This document shows positions 8,898 to 16,500 of a stretch of 27,477 bases of DNA, in pieces. Each line of letters opens with the position of its first letter. Position 1 is the stretch's first letter. The stretch is from Clostridiales bacterium (GTDB lineage Bacteria > Bacillota > Clostridia > Oscillospirales > QAMX01), in assembly GCA_016303065.1 (NCBI GenBank), contig JAEDMJ010000025.1, positions 1 through 27,477 on the forward strand, given 5' to 3'. The translations under genes and the position numbers were made by a program. The notes beneath the pieces were generated by a model. The model had not been told where the DNA came from. It saw nothing but the letters and a program-made list of their open reading frames with translations, and searched no databases.

Positions 8898-10070
8898 ATG
8901 GCGTTAAGGTTTGATACCGAATCGGAGATTGTTACAAAAATCAAGGTTATCGGAGTCGGCGGCGGCGGAAACAACACCGTTGACAGAATGATCGACGCAA
9001 ATCTTCAGGGAGCGGAGTTTATTGCGGTCAACACTGACCGTCAACAGCTTAACCGTTCAAAGGCTTCCTGGCGCGTCCAGATCGGTGAGCGGACAAGCGC
9101 CGGTCACGGATGCGGAGCAAAACCTTCTCTCGGAAGAAAGTGTGCCGAGGAAGACAGAGAGGCGCTTACCGAAATTCTCAAGGACACCGACATGGTGTTC
9201 ATCACTGCCGGCATGGGCGGCGGAACCGGAACCGGAGCAGCTCCGGTCCTTGCGGAGATCGCCCAGGAGATGGGGATCCTCACCGTCGGCGTCGTGACCC
9301 GTCCTTTCAAGTTTGAGGGCGGCCGCCGCGCAGCACAGGCGGAAGAAGGTATCCGGGAGCTTTCCGGCCACGTGGACTCGCTTGTCATCATTCCCAACGA
9401 GCGCCTGAAATATGTCACCGATCAGAAGATAACCTTTGTCAATGCCTTCGCTTACGCTGACGAGGTGCTCAAACAGGCCATTGCCAGTATATACGAGCTT
9501 ATTATCTCCGAGGGTATCATTAACCTTGACTTCGCGGACGTCTATTCGATCATGAAAGACAGCGGCTTTGCACATATGGGCGTCGGGCGCGCTGCCGGAC
9601 GCGACAAGGCCAGCGTTGCGGCGACAATGGCGATTCAGAGCCCCCTTCTCGAGACCTCTATAAGGGGTGCGAAGGGCGTTCTCATCAACATCGTCGGCTC
9701 TCCGGAGATCGAGCTTGGGGAAATCGAGACCGCTGCGGATTACGTCAAGGAAAACGCCGACCCCGAAGCGCAGATCATCTTCGGCGCGGCAATTGACCCG
9801 ACACTTAACGACGAGATGCGCGTTACGATCATTGCCACCGGATTTGAAACAAATTCGCCCAACCCCCTCAACGGGCCGGCAAAGGATTCAAAGGCAGAGG
9901 CTCCTGCGGAAAAGCCCGCTCCGGAAGCGTCCATTGCCGACGAGGAACTTCCCTTTGTCGAATCCGAACCGAAATACGTCTCGCGTTCGGCGGCTTCTGC
10001 GGCTTCCTCGGCGTCAAACCCGGTGAACGAAGAGTACGAGCGTCTTTTGAAGATGCTTACCGAACAGTAA
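8898..10070 (+). CDS. Second FtsZ paralogue (FtsZ2-like)
   Basis: This is a 390-aa tubulin-like GTPase encoded 39 bases after ftsZ1 with its own GGGAGGAG ribosome-binding site. It shares the whole fold with its neighbour: GGGGNNT at 21-27, GGGTGTG at 107-113, RPFKFEG, PNERLK and T7 NLDFAD at 209-214, so GTP hydrolysis is plausible. Differences seen: the T3 region reads GCGAKPS instead of GCGANPE, one residue is inserted just before it, and the segment after T7 reads VYSIMKDSG instead of VTTIMQEAG. The linker is Ala/Pro/Glu/Ser-rich and the end reads YERLLKMLTEQ. No terminator separates the two genes, so cotranscription is likely. It may copolymerise with, or modulate, FtsZ1; this is inference. 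Confidence 0.95.
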   Translation: MALRFDTESEIVTKIKVIGVGGGGNNTVDRMIDANLQGAEFIAVNTDRQQLNRSKASWRVQIGERTSAGHGCGAKPSLGRKCAEEDREALTEILKDTDMVFITAGMGGGTGTGAAPVLAEIAQEMGILTVGVVTRPFKFEGGRRAAQAEEGIRELSGHVDSLVIIPNERLKYVTDQKITFVNAFAYADEVLKQAIASIYELIISEGIINLDFADVYSIMKDSGFAHMGVGRAAGRDKASVAATMAIQSPLLETSIRGAKGVLINIVGSPEIELGEIETAADYVKENADPEAQIIFGAAIDPTLNDEMRVTIIATGFETNSPNPLNGPAKDSKAEAPAEKPAPEASIADEELPFVESEPKYVSRSAASAASSASNPVNEEYERLLKMLTEQ

Positions 10071-10182
10071 AGGCTTCACGGCCGTTTGCCGGACAAGTTT
10101 CTCCGGATAAATTTGTTTACAATACGGCTTTGCCGGACGTTAAAAGACGGGCGGCAAAGGTCGGCGCTCACAGGCCACATAA

Positions 10183-10219
10183 CAGCCGCGGCAGCTTGTT
10201 CTGCTGCGGCTGTTTCGGC
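10183..10219 (+). terminator. Terminator-like hairpin after the ftsZ pair
   Basis: The arms ACAGCCGCGGCAG (10183-10195) and CTGCTGCGGCTGT (10202-10214) pair over 13 bp with one G-T wobble and a 6-base loop. The following T-tract is short (TTT, then TTC-rich), so this is a modest intrinsic terminator. The 237 bases between ftsZ2 and the next gene hold no other recognisable gene or site. Confidence 0.55.
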
Positions 10220-10307
10220 ATTCTTCCCTGTTGAGCGATATCATGAAACGGAATGACCCGGCAAATTGGAATTAAAGAATCAGCATACGCGAAGGGCTGG
10301 AGATCAA

Positions 10308-10943
10308 ATGAGATATGGATTCAGCGGGACAATATACACTGAGGGCAGCCGGGCATTTGTCGGGGTACCGTTTAATATGTGGGAAGAGACAGGCATAAAG
10401 GGGAATATTCCGTGCCGGGTGATGATCTCCGGTTTTTCTTTTGAATGTAAACTCATTCCCCGGGGGAACGGAAGATATTTGATCCCCGTAACAAAGAAAG
10501 CGCTGTCGGCGCTTGAGACTGAAAAAGAATATGAAATTGAAATGGAGCCGATTGAAACCCTGTCGAGAATCAATCATGACAGCCCATATTCCAAAGAACA
10601 TCCCATACGGAAAATAGACTGCATAGAAACAATCCCCGTTCAGGCCGGATTCTGCGGCCATTGCTGCGTTGCAATGCTTGCCGGTGTGCCGCTTTCCGAT
10701 GCGGTCGCGCTGATGGGAAAGGGGAGCGCGTCGTGGTCGAAAATATTGGAAGCATTGGACTATTACGGAATACCCTATGCGTCGAAAGCTGTTTATACCA
10801 GAGGAGGCTCATACCGGCTGCCGCCGTGCTGCATAGTAAATAACGACAATGGCTTTATACTTTGGTATAAAGGTTCCTTCTGCGGCGTGACGGATGTTGA
10901 CCCAAAGAAAACAATAAGTTTTATTGAAATACTTCTCGTTTGA
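10308..10943 (+). CDS. DUF1905-like domain fused to C39-like cysteine-peptidase fold (probably inactive)
   Basis: This 211-aa protein of unknown function has two parts. Residues 3-80 (FSGTIYTEGSRAFVGVPF...GIKGNIPCRVMISGF...PRGNGRYLIPVTKKALSAL) match the pattern of DUF1905 small beta-barrels. Residues 103-211 resemble the C39-like papain fold: a Gln at 112 then FCGHCCVAMLAGV with Cys116 at the expected nucleophile position, SWSKILEALDYYGI, and a final ILWYKG...DVDP. In active relatives a His usually precedes the hydrophobic stretch before WYKG; here Gly182 is in that place. It has no signal peptide, so it should be cytoplasmic. ATG 10308 lies behind GGAG; an upstream in-frame start at 10266 adds an unconserved-looking tail. 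The domain calls are pattern-based and unsearched. Confidence 0.7.
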   Translation: MRYGFSGTIYTEGSRAFVGVPFNMWEETGIKGNIPCRVMISGFSFECKLIPRGNGRYLIPVTKKALSALETEKEYEIEMEPIETLSRINHDSPYSKEHPIRKIDCIETIPVQAGFCGHCCVAMLAGVPLSDAVALMGKGSASWSKILEALDYYGIPYASKAVYTRGGSYRLPPCCIVNNDNGFILWYKGSFCGVTDVDPKKTISFIEILLV

Positions 10944-11024
10944 CACGGGTACAGGGTTTTCCGGTTTGTCAGACAGATTCAAGGGCGGCACTTCCGGGGT
11001 AATCCCGTATGCGCGCCCTGAAAG

Positions 11025-11059
11025 GCAAACGGCGTGACCGCGAAGGTCACGCCGTTTGC
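11025..11059. terminator. Bidirectional terminator hairpin between convergent genes
   Basis: A perfect 15-bp stem (11025-11039 with 11045-11059, arms beginning GCAAACGGCGTGACC) closes a 5-base loop. It lies between the + gene ending at 10943 and the - gene ending at 11127. Flanking T-tracts are weak on both strands; on the - strand the stem is followed by CTTTC. Confidence 0.65.
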
Positions 11060-11126
11060 ATATTTGCCGCCCTGCGAAAACCGCTTAAAGCCCTTTGATT
11101 TTATCCCTGCGCGTTTTGGCTTTTTT

Positions 11127-11804
11127 TCAGAGCCCGGCAATTATTTCTTCGACGGTGCGCAGACAAAGATCCGAAGCCCGGCCGATTTCGCGGCTGAACT
11201 CCTCGAATCCGCCTTCAAGCCCGTCGGACACGGTTTTGATGAGAAGGCAGGGGACATTGTTTCGGTGACAGGTGAGGACTATGCCCGCAGCTTCCATTTC
11301 GCAGATGTCCGCTCCGAACTTTGCGTGCAGCTCCGCTTTTTTGTTTTTGTCTTCGACGAATTTGTCGGCAGAAGCGCATACGACAGGTTTGAGCTCCGGG
11401 CATATTTCGAGGGCCTTCTGAACATACTCCGGTGATGCCGGCATGACCGGAGAGTCAAAACCGGCGTATTGCCCGACCGGCGTGCCGGTAAAAGCGCCGG
11501 GGTCAAAGTCATAGTGTACGACGCCCTTTACGATACAGGTCCGGGCCAGCGCCATTTCCGGAGTAAGCCCTCCGACGACGCCGAAATTGACTATCAGCTC
11601 CGCGCCGAAACAGCTTATGAGCACCTGAGTCCCGGCGGCGGCAGACAGCTCTCCCGCGCCGCAGTTCAGAACATGGAGAAAGCGGTCTCCGATGCGGTAG
11701 ACAGAGACCTCAAAACCTCCGCAGACCGTTTTCTTCTCGGGCTCGCCGTATCTGCGCGTGACCGCGTCAAGCTCGACCGCCACTATCAGTCCTGTGTTTT
11801 TCAT
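11127..11804 (-). CDS. MTA/SAH-nucleosidase-like purine nucleoside phosphorylase-family protein
   Basis: This 225-aa protein belongs to the PNP/UDP phosphorylase superfamily and is most like 5'-methylthioadenosine/S-adenosylhomocysteine nucleosidases. Those enzymes cleave adenine from methylthioadenosine or SAH in methionine salvage and the activated-methyl cycle. Seen: NFGVVGGL near the middle (compare NxGxAGGL), CEMEAAGIVLTC with the Met-Glu pair that binds ribose, and the late KTVSDGLEGGFEEFSRE segment, where the Asp of SD is the catalytic acid of the family. ATG 11804 follows GAGGT on the - strand and lies 17 bases after the sulfatase stop, so the two are probably cotranscribed. Substrate is not settled: a futalosine- or other nucleoside-specific hydrolase is possible. 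Confidence 0.82.
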   Translation of the reverse strand: MKNTGLIVAVELDAVTRRYGEPEKKTVCGGFEVSVYRIGDRFLHVLNCGAGELSAAAGTQVLISCFGAELIVNFGVVGGLTPEMALARTCIVKGVVHYDFDPGAFTGTPVGQYAGFDSPVMPASPEYVQKALEICPELKPVVCASADKFVEDKNKKAELHAKFGADICEMEAAGIVLTCHRNNVPCLLIKTVSDGLEGGFEEFSREIGRASDLCLRTVEEIIAGL

Positions 11805-11821
11805 GTGATACCTCGCTATCG

Positions 11822-13159
11822 TTAAAGATGAAAGCTTCCGTCCTCCGCCCGGCGCCACAGTGCGAGGGGGGGATCCTTGGGGTTTGAATATTCCGAATTT
11901 GCCATGAGGATTCCGTCTCCGGTTCGGGCAAGCTCGGCAAAGAGTTCGGATATCAGCTCAAGCTTTATTTCCCTGTATTCCGGAAGCCCGGCAAGATTGT
12001 TTATCTCGGCGGGGTCGCTTTCAAGGTCATAGAGCTCCTCAGCCGGATGGGCGCTTCCGTATATGCGCGAAAGGTCGGCTTCGGAATTGCGGCGGGCAAA
12101 GGTGTGAGCCATGGGAGAAGGCCAGCCGGGGTTGAAATTTCGGATATAACGGTATTTTTCGGTTCGTATGGAGCGAACGGGAAGGGACGTGTTGTCGCGG
12201 GAGACCTCGGAAACACAGAAACCGCGTTTTGAAGCGGCTCCGAGGATCTGTGACATCTGGCTTACGCCGAAGGAACCGGAGGGAGCCGGAATTCCGGCAA
12301 ACTCGCAGATCGTTGCGGCAAGGTCGAGATGGCTCGAAAGCCCCTGCACGGCAGCTCCGCTGCGGGGGAGAACGCCGCCCCAGAATATGAGCGGAACCCT
12401 TGTTCCGGAGTCGTAGCAGGTCTGTTTTGCCCGCGGAAGATCAACTCCGTGGTCGCAGCTGTAATATACGAGGGTCTCGTCATACAGTCCCAAAGACCGC
12501 ACGGCGTAAAGAATCCGGCCGATGGCGCCGTCAGCGTCGCGGACAAGGCGGTTGAACTGAGCGATGAGCCGTCTTGTTTCCGCGGTGTCCGGAAGCTGGG
12601 GGAGCTTTGGCGGAAGAACGGCGGCGCTCATCTCCTCTTCGGTGACGTCAGCATCATAGGGCGAGTGGGCTTCGCGGAAAGCGGCGGCTATATACAGCGG
12701 GGAATCCTTCTTTTCGGATATTATTTCGATCAGCCTGTCCGCAACGTCGGCCGCGGCGGCGGAAGCCGTCCAGCTGTGGTCGTATCCGAGAAGTCCGGTT
12801 CCGGAAGCGTCGGTGTCGGGATAGGGAAGGGGTGAACCGGCGGGGGAGGCGTATTCGCCTTCCTCGGCAAAGCCCAGCCGCCAGGTGTCGTATCCTGCGG
12901 AATGGAGCGAGCGGGGGAGGGTCGGCTCTCCGGCGGCGTAGCGGCAGACGGGGGCGTTGTGGAAATAGCGGCCGGTAAGTATCGACGCGCGGGACGGGAC
13001 ACAGACGGTGCCGGTTGAAAAATGATTTTCAAATTTGACTCCCTGGGCAGCCATTAGGTCGAGATTCGGCGTTTTTGCGTCTCCGGCCCCGAAACATCCG
13101 AGCTGGAGCCCAGTGTCATGCATGAGTATTCCGATTATGAGACGTGGCTTTTTGAGCAT
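11822..13159 (-). CDS. Sulfatase (arylsulfatase family, Cys-type), cytoplasmic
   Basis: This 445-aa alkaline-phosphatase-superfamily sulfatase would hydrolyse sulfate (or a related) ester. Seen: VCVPSRASILTGRY, whose Cys53 lies in the C-x-P-S-R motif converted to formylglycine; an N-terminal HD (residues 14-15) where metal-binding DD is usual; YYSCDHG for the second metal site; YDSGTRVPLIFWGG; and the family C-terminal ELYDLESDPAEINNLA. There is no signal peptide, so the enzyme should stay in the cytoplasm. An anaerobic sulfatase-maturating radical SAM enzyme would be needed and is not in the window. ATG 13159 is preceded by AAAAGG; GTG 13165 is the other option. The natural substrate cannot be read from the sequence. 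Confidence 0.88.
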   Translation of the reverse strand: MLKKPRLIIGILMHDTGLQLGCFGAGDAKTPNLDLMAAQGVKFENHFSTGTVCVPSRASILTGRYFHNAPVCRYAAGEPTLPRSLHSAGYDTWRLGFAEEGEYASPAGSPLPYPDTDASGTGLLGYDHSWTASAAAADVADRLIEIISEKKDSPLYIAAAFREAHSPYDADVTEEEMSAAVLPPKLPQLPDTAETRRLIAQFNRLVRDADGAIGRILYAVRSLGLYDETLVYYSCDHGVDLPRAKQTCYDSGTRVPLIFWGGVLPRSGAAVQGLSSHLDLAATICEFAGIPAPSGSFGVSQMSQILGAASKRGFCVSEVSRDNTSLPVRSIRTEKYRYIRNFNPGWPSPMAHTFARRNSEADLSRIYGSAHPAEELYDLESDPAEINNLAGLPEYREIKLELISELFAELARTGDGILMANSEYSNPKDPPLALWRRAEDGSFHL

Positions 13160-13186
13160 TTCCACACACCTTTTCCTTTTTTTTGT

Positions 13187-13224
13187 TGAAAAAACGACCG
13201 CTCAAAGAAGTCTTTGAGCGGTCG
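13187..13224 (-). terminator. Intrinsic terminator of the Cys-rich small-protein gene
   Basis: On the - strand a perfect 13-bp stem (CGACCGCTCAAAG pairs with CTTTGAGCGGTCG; arms 13195-13207 and 13212-13224) with a 4-base loop is followed by TTTTTT. This is a textbook rho-independent terminator placed 23 bases after the small gene's stop and only about 30 bases before the sulfatase start. Confidence 0.9.
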
Positions 13225-13247
13225 CTGCAGACCGGGTGAAGAAAGGA

Positions 13248-13466
13248 TTACTCCTGGACCGGAGCTTCTTCGCAGCAGGATTCATCTGCCTCGTCGCAGT
13301 CACAGTCGCAGCAGCAGCTGTCATCGTCGAGAATGCAGCAATCGTCCTCTTTCTCCTCGCGCTTCTTGAGGAAGTAGGAGATAGCGTAAGCGATGCCGGC
13401 AACAACTGCGGCGGCGGCAACAACGGCGCCGATGACAGTCAGGGCCTTTTTAAGGGTGGAATTCAT
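13248..13466 (-). CDS. Small single-pass membrane protein with nine-Cys acidic tail
   Basis: I do not recognise a named family. The 72-aa protein has a short basic N-terminus (MNSTLKK), one Ala/Val-rich membrane helix at about 9-33, a KKREEK stop-transfer segment, and an acidic tail with Cys at 43, 44, 51, 52, 53, 55, 57, 64 and 65 interspersed with Asp and Glu. Positive charges on both sides of the helix leave the topology uncertain, but the Lys/Arg cluster after it suggests a cytoplasmic tail. Nine Cys plus many carboxylates suggest metal binding or redox sensing; this is inference. ATG 13466 follows AGGAGG. It has its own promoter and terminator, so it is a real monocistronic gene. Confidence 0.85.
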   Translation of the reverse strand: MNSTLKKALTVIGAVVAAAAVVAGIAYAISYFLKKREEKEDDCCILDDDSCCCDCDCDEADESCCEEAPVQE

Positions 13467-13507
13467 AGCAGTAACCTCCTGTGAAATGATATTCAAATCC
13501 ATATAAT

Positions 13508-13536
13508 ATGATAAACGATTATTGGGAAAAAGTCAA
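13508..13536 (-). promoter_or_regulatory. Sigma-A-type promoter of the Cys-rich small protein
   Basis: Read on the - strand, TTGACT (13536-13531) and TATCAT (13513-13508) are separated by exactly 17 bases, about 40 bases before the ATG at 13466. Together with the downstream terminator this defines a compact single-gene transcription unit. Confidence 0.8.
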
Positions 13537-13550
13537 TAGGAAAATAATGT

Positions 13551-13590
13551 AATTGTGAAAACTCGGTGTAAATTTTTGATTTTCACAATT
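13551..13590 (-). repeat. Inverted repeat at the end of secA (weak terminator or operator)
   Basis: AATTGTGAAAA (13551-13561) and TTTTCACAATT (13580-13590) are perfect 11-bp inverted repeats separated by 18 bases. The right arm overlaps the secA stop codon. On the - strand the hairpin is AT-rich with a large loop, so it could be a weak secA terminator. The TTGTGA/TCACAA half-sites also resemble CRP/FNR-family operator halves upstream of the next promoter. Neither role is proven. Confidence 0.5.
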
Positions 13591-16500
13591 ATCGCTTTCC
13601 GCGTTTCGGCGGTGCGGGACGTTTGGGCGGTTTGGGAGACGCGTTGCCTCTTCCGCCGTGTTTGGAGGTTGGGATGGAGCTTCCGGGGGCTTTTTTGACT
13701 TCGCTTCCGGGATTTTGTGCGAGTCTGACCCGGGCCGAGCCGCCCTTGTTGGGGGCGGGCGAAGGATTGCGGATTGCCTTTCTGCGCTCAAGCCTTGCCC
13801 TGGTGTCGAGCGGGGAGAGAGTCATGACGTCGCGGGCGGTATCTTCGCGGATGCGGGTGAGCATACTCTCGTAGAGCTCGTAGCCCTCGTTTTTATAGAC
13901 GTTCACGGAGTCGACCTGGCCGTAGGCGCGGAGGTTTATTCCGGTGCGAAGCTGGTCCATGTCGTCGATGTTTTCCATCCACTTTTCGGTGACCTGGGAC
14001 AGAAGCACGCAGCGGCAGTGTTCGGACATGGCTTTTTCCCCGAACTCTTCGGTTCTTGCGTCGAAGCGGTTGGACGCCTCTTCGGAAAGCATTTCCGAAA
14101 GCCGGGACAGATTCATGCCGGCCATGCTCTCGGAGTTGAGCCGGAACCACTCCTCGCTGACAAAGGCCGGGACGACGAGCGAGGCGAGGTATGCAACGCC
14201 GGGGGCGGCGAGCGAGCGGCGGTCCTTGCCCGCGGGGTATTTGGAAACCGCATCGTCGGCAAAGCCGGAGACGGTGCCGCAGATCATATTCCTGACCTTT
14301 TCGCGGAGCTCTTCGTCGCTTGTCTCTCCGGTGATAACCTGGTGGCGCTCCTTGTAGATCGTTTCGCGCTGGATATTGATGACGTCGTCGTATTCGAGAA
14401 CGCGTTTTCTCGTCTGGTAGTTGCGGGATTCGATGCGTCCCTGGGCGTTTTCTATCGCGCTGGAGAGAAGCTTTACGTCGAGGGCGACGTCGTCGTCTCC
14501 GGTGAGGCGGTCCATTATGGACTTCATCCGGTCGCCGCCGAAGAGGCGGAGAAGATCGTCTTCCATGGAGATGTAAAATCTGCTTTCGCCCGGGTCGCCC
14601 TGTCGTCCGGCGCGTCCGCGGAGCTGGTTGTCGATGCGGCGGCTTTCGTGGCGCTCCGTGCCGATGACAAAGAGTCCTCCTGCGGCAACGACGCGTTCGC
14701 GGTCTTCCGTCGTTTGGCGCTTGAACACGTCGTAGAGCTCGCTGTATCTTTTGCGGATGGCAAGGACTTTTTCGTCGTCGGTGGCGGTGCGGCTTGACGC
14801 CTCGTAGGTGATGAGTTCGGAAATGCGGTTGAGGTCGCTTTCAAGCTGTCTGTCGAAGATTGTGTCGACGGCTTTTATCATCTCCGCTGTCAGATCGCGG
14901 GTGTTAAGCGACGGATTCTGCGCGGAAATCTGGTTTCGGAGCGCGCGGACGCGGTTTTCAAGCTCGACCGCAGCGGGCGACGGCGCGGGAGCTTCCCTGG
15001 AGCTGTTTTTCGACGGCTCCATAACGGATTGGATGGCGCGCTTGTATGCGAGTCTCAGGGCGTCGCTGGAGCGCTTTATCTCCGCGCCCTCGTTTTCAAA
15101 GTATTCTTTGAGAAGCTGCTTTTTCGCGAGAAGCTCCGGGTTTCCGCCGAGAAGAATGTCCGTTCCGCGTCCGGCCATGTTCGTTGCAATGGTGACGGCT
15201 CCGCTTTTTCCGGCCTGGGCGATGATTTCTGCCTCATGGGCGTGCTGTTTGGCGTTCAGAACGCTGTGGGGGATGCCGCGGGCCTTGAGAAGCTTTGAAA
15301 GCATCTCGTTCTTTTCGATCGACACGGTGCCGACGAGCACGGGCTGACCCTTTTCGTGGCACTGGACGATCTGTTCGATGACGGCGGAGTATTTTGCTTT
15401 TTCGGTCTTGAAGACCATGTCGGGGTGATCCCGGCGGATCATCGGCATATTTGTGGGGATCTCGATTACGTCGAGGGAGTAGATGTGGCGGAATTCTTCC
15501 TCTTCGGTCTTGGCGGTGCCGGTCATTCCGGAAAGCTTTGAATAGAGGCGGAAGTAATTCTGGAAAGTGATCGTGGCAAGAGTGCGGCTTTCGCGGCGGA
15601 TGCTGACGTGCTCCTTGGCTTCTATGGCCTGGTGGAGTCCTTCGGAATAGCGCCGCCCGTACATGAGTCGTCCGGTGAACTCGTCGACGATTATGATTTC
15701 GCCGTTCTGGATGACGTAGTTCACATCGCGCTTGAAAAGACCGTGGGCTTTGAGCGCCTGTTCAATGTGGTGAACGATCTTTCTGTTGTCGGAACGGCGG
15801 CGGGCAAGCTCGTTTTCCTCCTTTTCGCGGGCCTGGGCTTCGGCGGCTTCGCGTTCGGCGCGGGCCTGCCTTTCTTCTTCGGTTTCGGAGGCGTCAAAAT
15901 CGGAGAGTTCCTCCTCGGAGAGGCTTTCGTCCTCGCTGTTTGCGTCGTTGATACGGTCGGCGTCGAAAGCGGCGTCCTCTTCTCCGGTTGAGAAGAGGTT
16001 GTCAATGCCGAAGTATTTTTCCGCCTTCTGAATTCCGGCGGCGGTGAGCTGGGCCGTGCGTTCCTTTTCGTTTATGACATAGTCGACGGTGTAATCCACG
16101 TCAAAGTGTTCGGCACCGCGGGCGTCCTTGTCGAAGATATAGTCGAGCCCGGACTTTGAGTCGTCTTCCTCCGTGCGTGTGAAGCTTTTGAGCCGGCGGA
16201 CAAATGCGTCGGCCCGAACGTAGTCGTCGGTGGATTCGTCGCTCATTCCGGATATGATGAGCGGAGTGCGCGCTTCGTCGATGAGGATGGAGTCGACTTC
16301 GTCCACGATCGCAAAATCGTGACCGCGCTGAACCATTTCATCGGCAGTCAGCGCCATGTTGTCGCGGAGATAGTCAAAGCCGAACTCGTTGTTGGTGCCG
16401 TAGGTTATGTCGCAGGCGTAAGCCGCGCGGCGCTGAGCCGGGGACATATCGTGAAGAATGACGCCGACGGAAAGTCCGAGGAACTTGTGGACGAGGCCCA

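Noticed and set aside
13658..14797. 379-codon + frame opposite secA
   Set aside because: It is antisense to conserved SecA motifs and has Val/Gly/Ala-rich content typical of a complementary-strand shadow.
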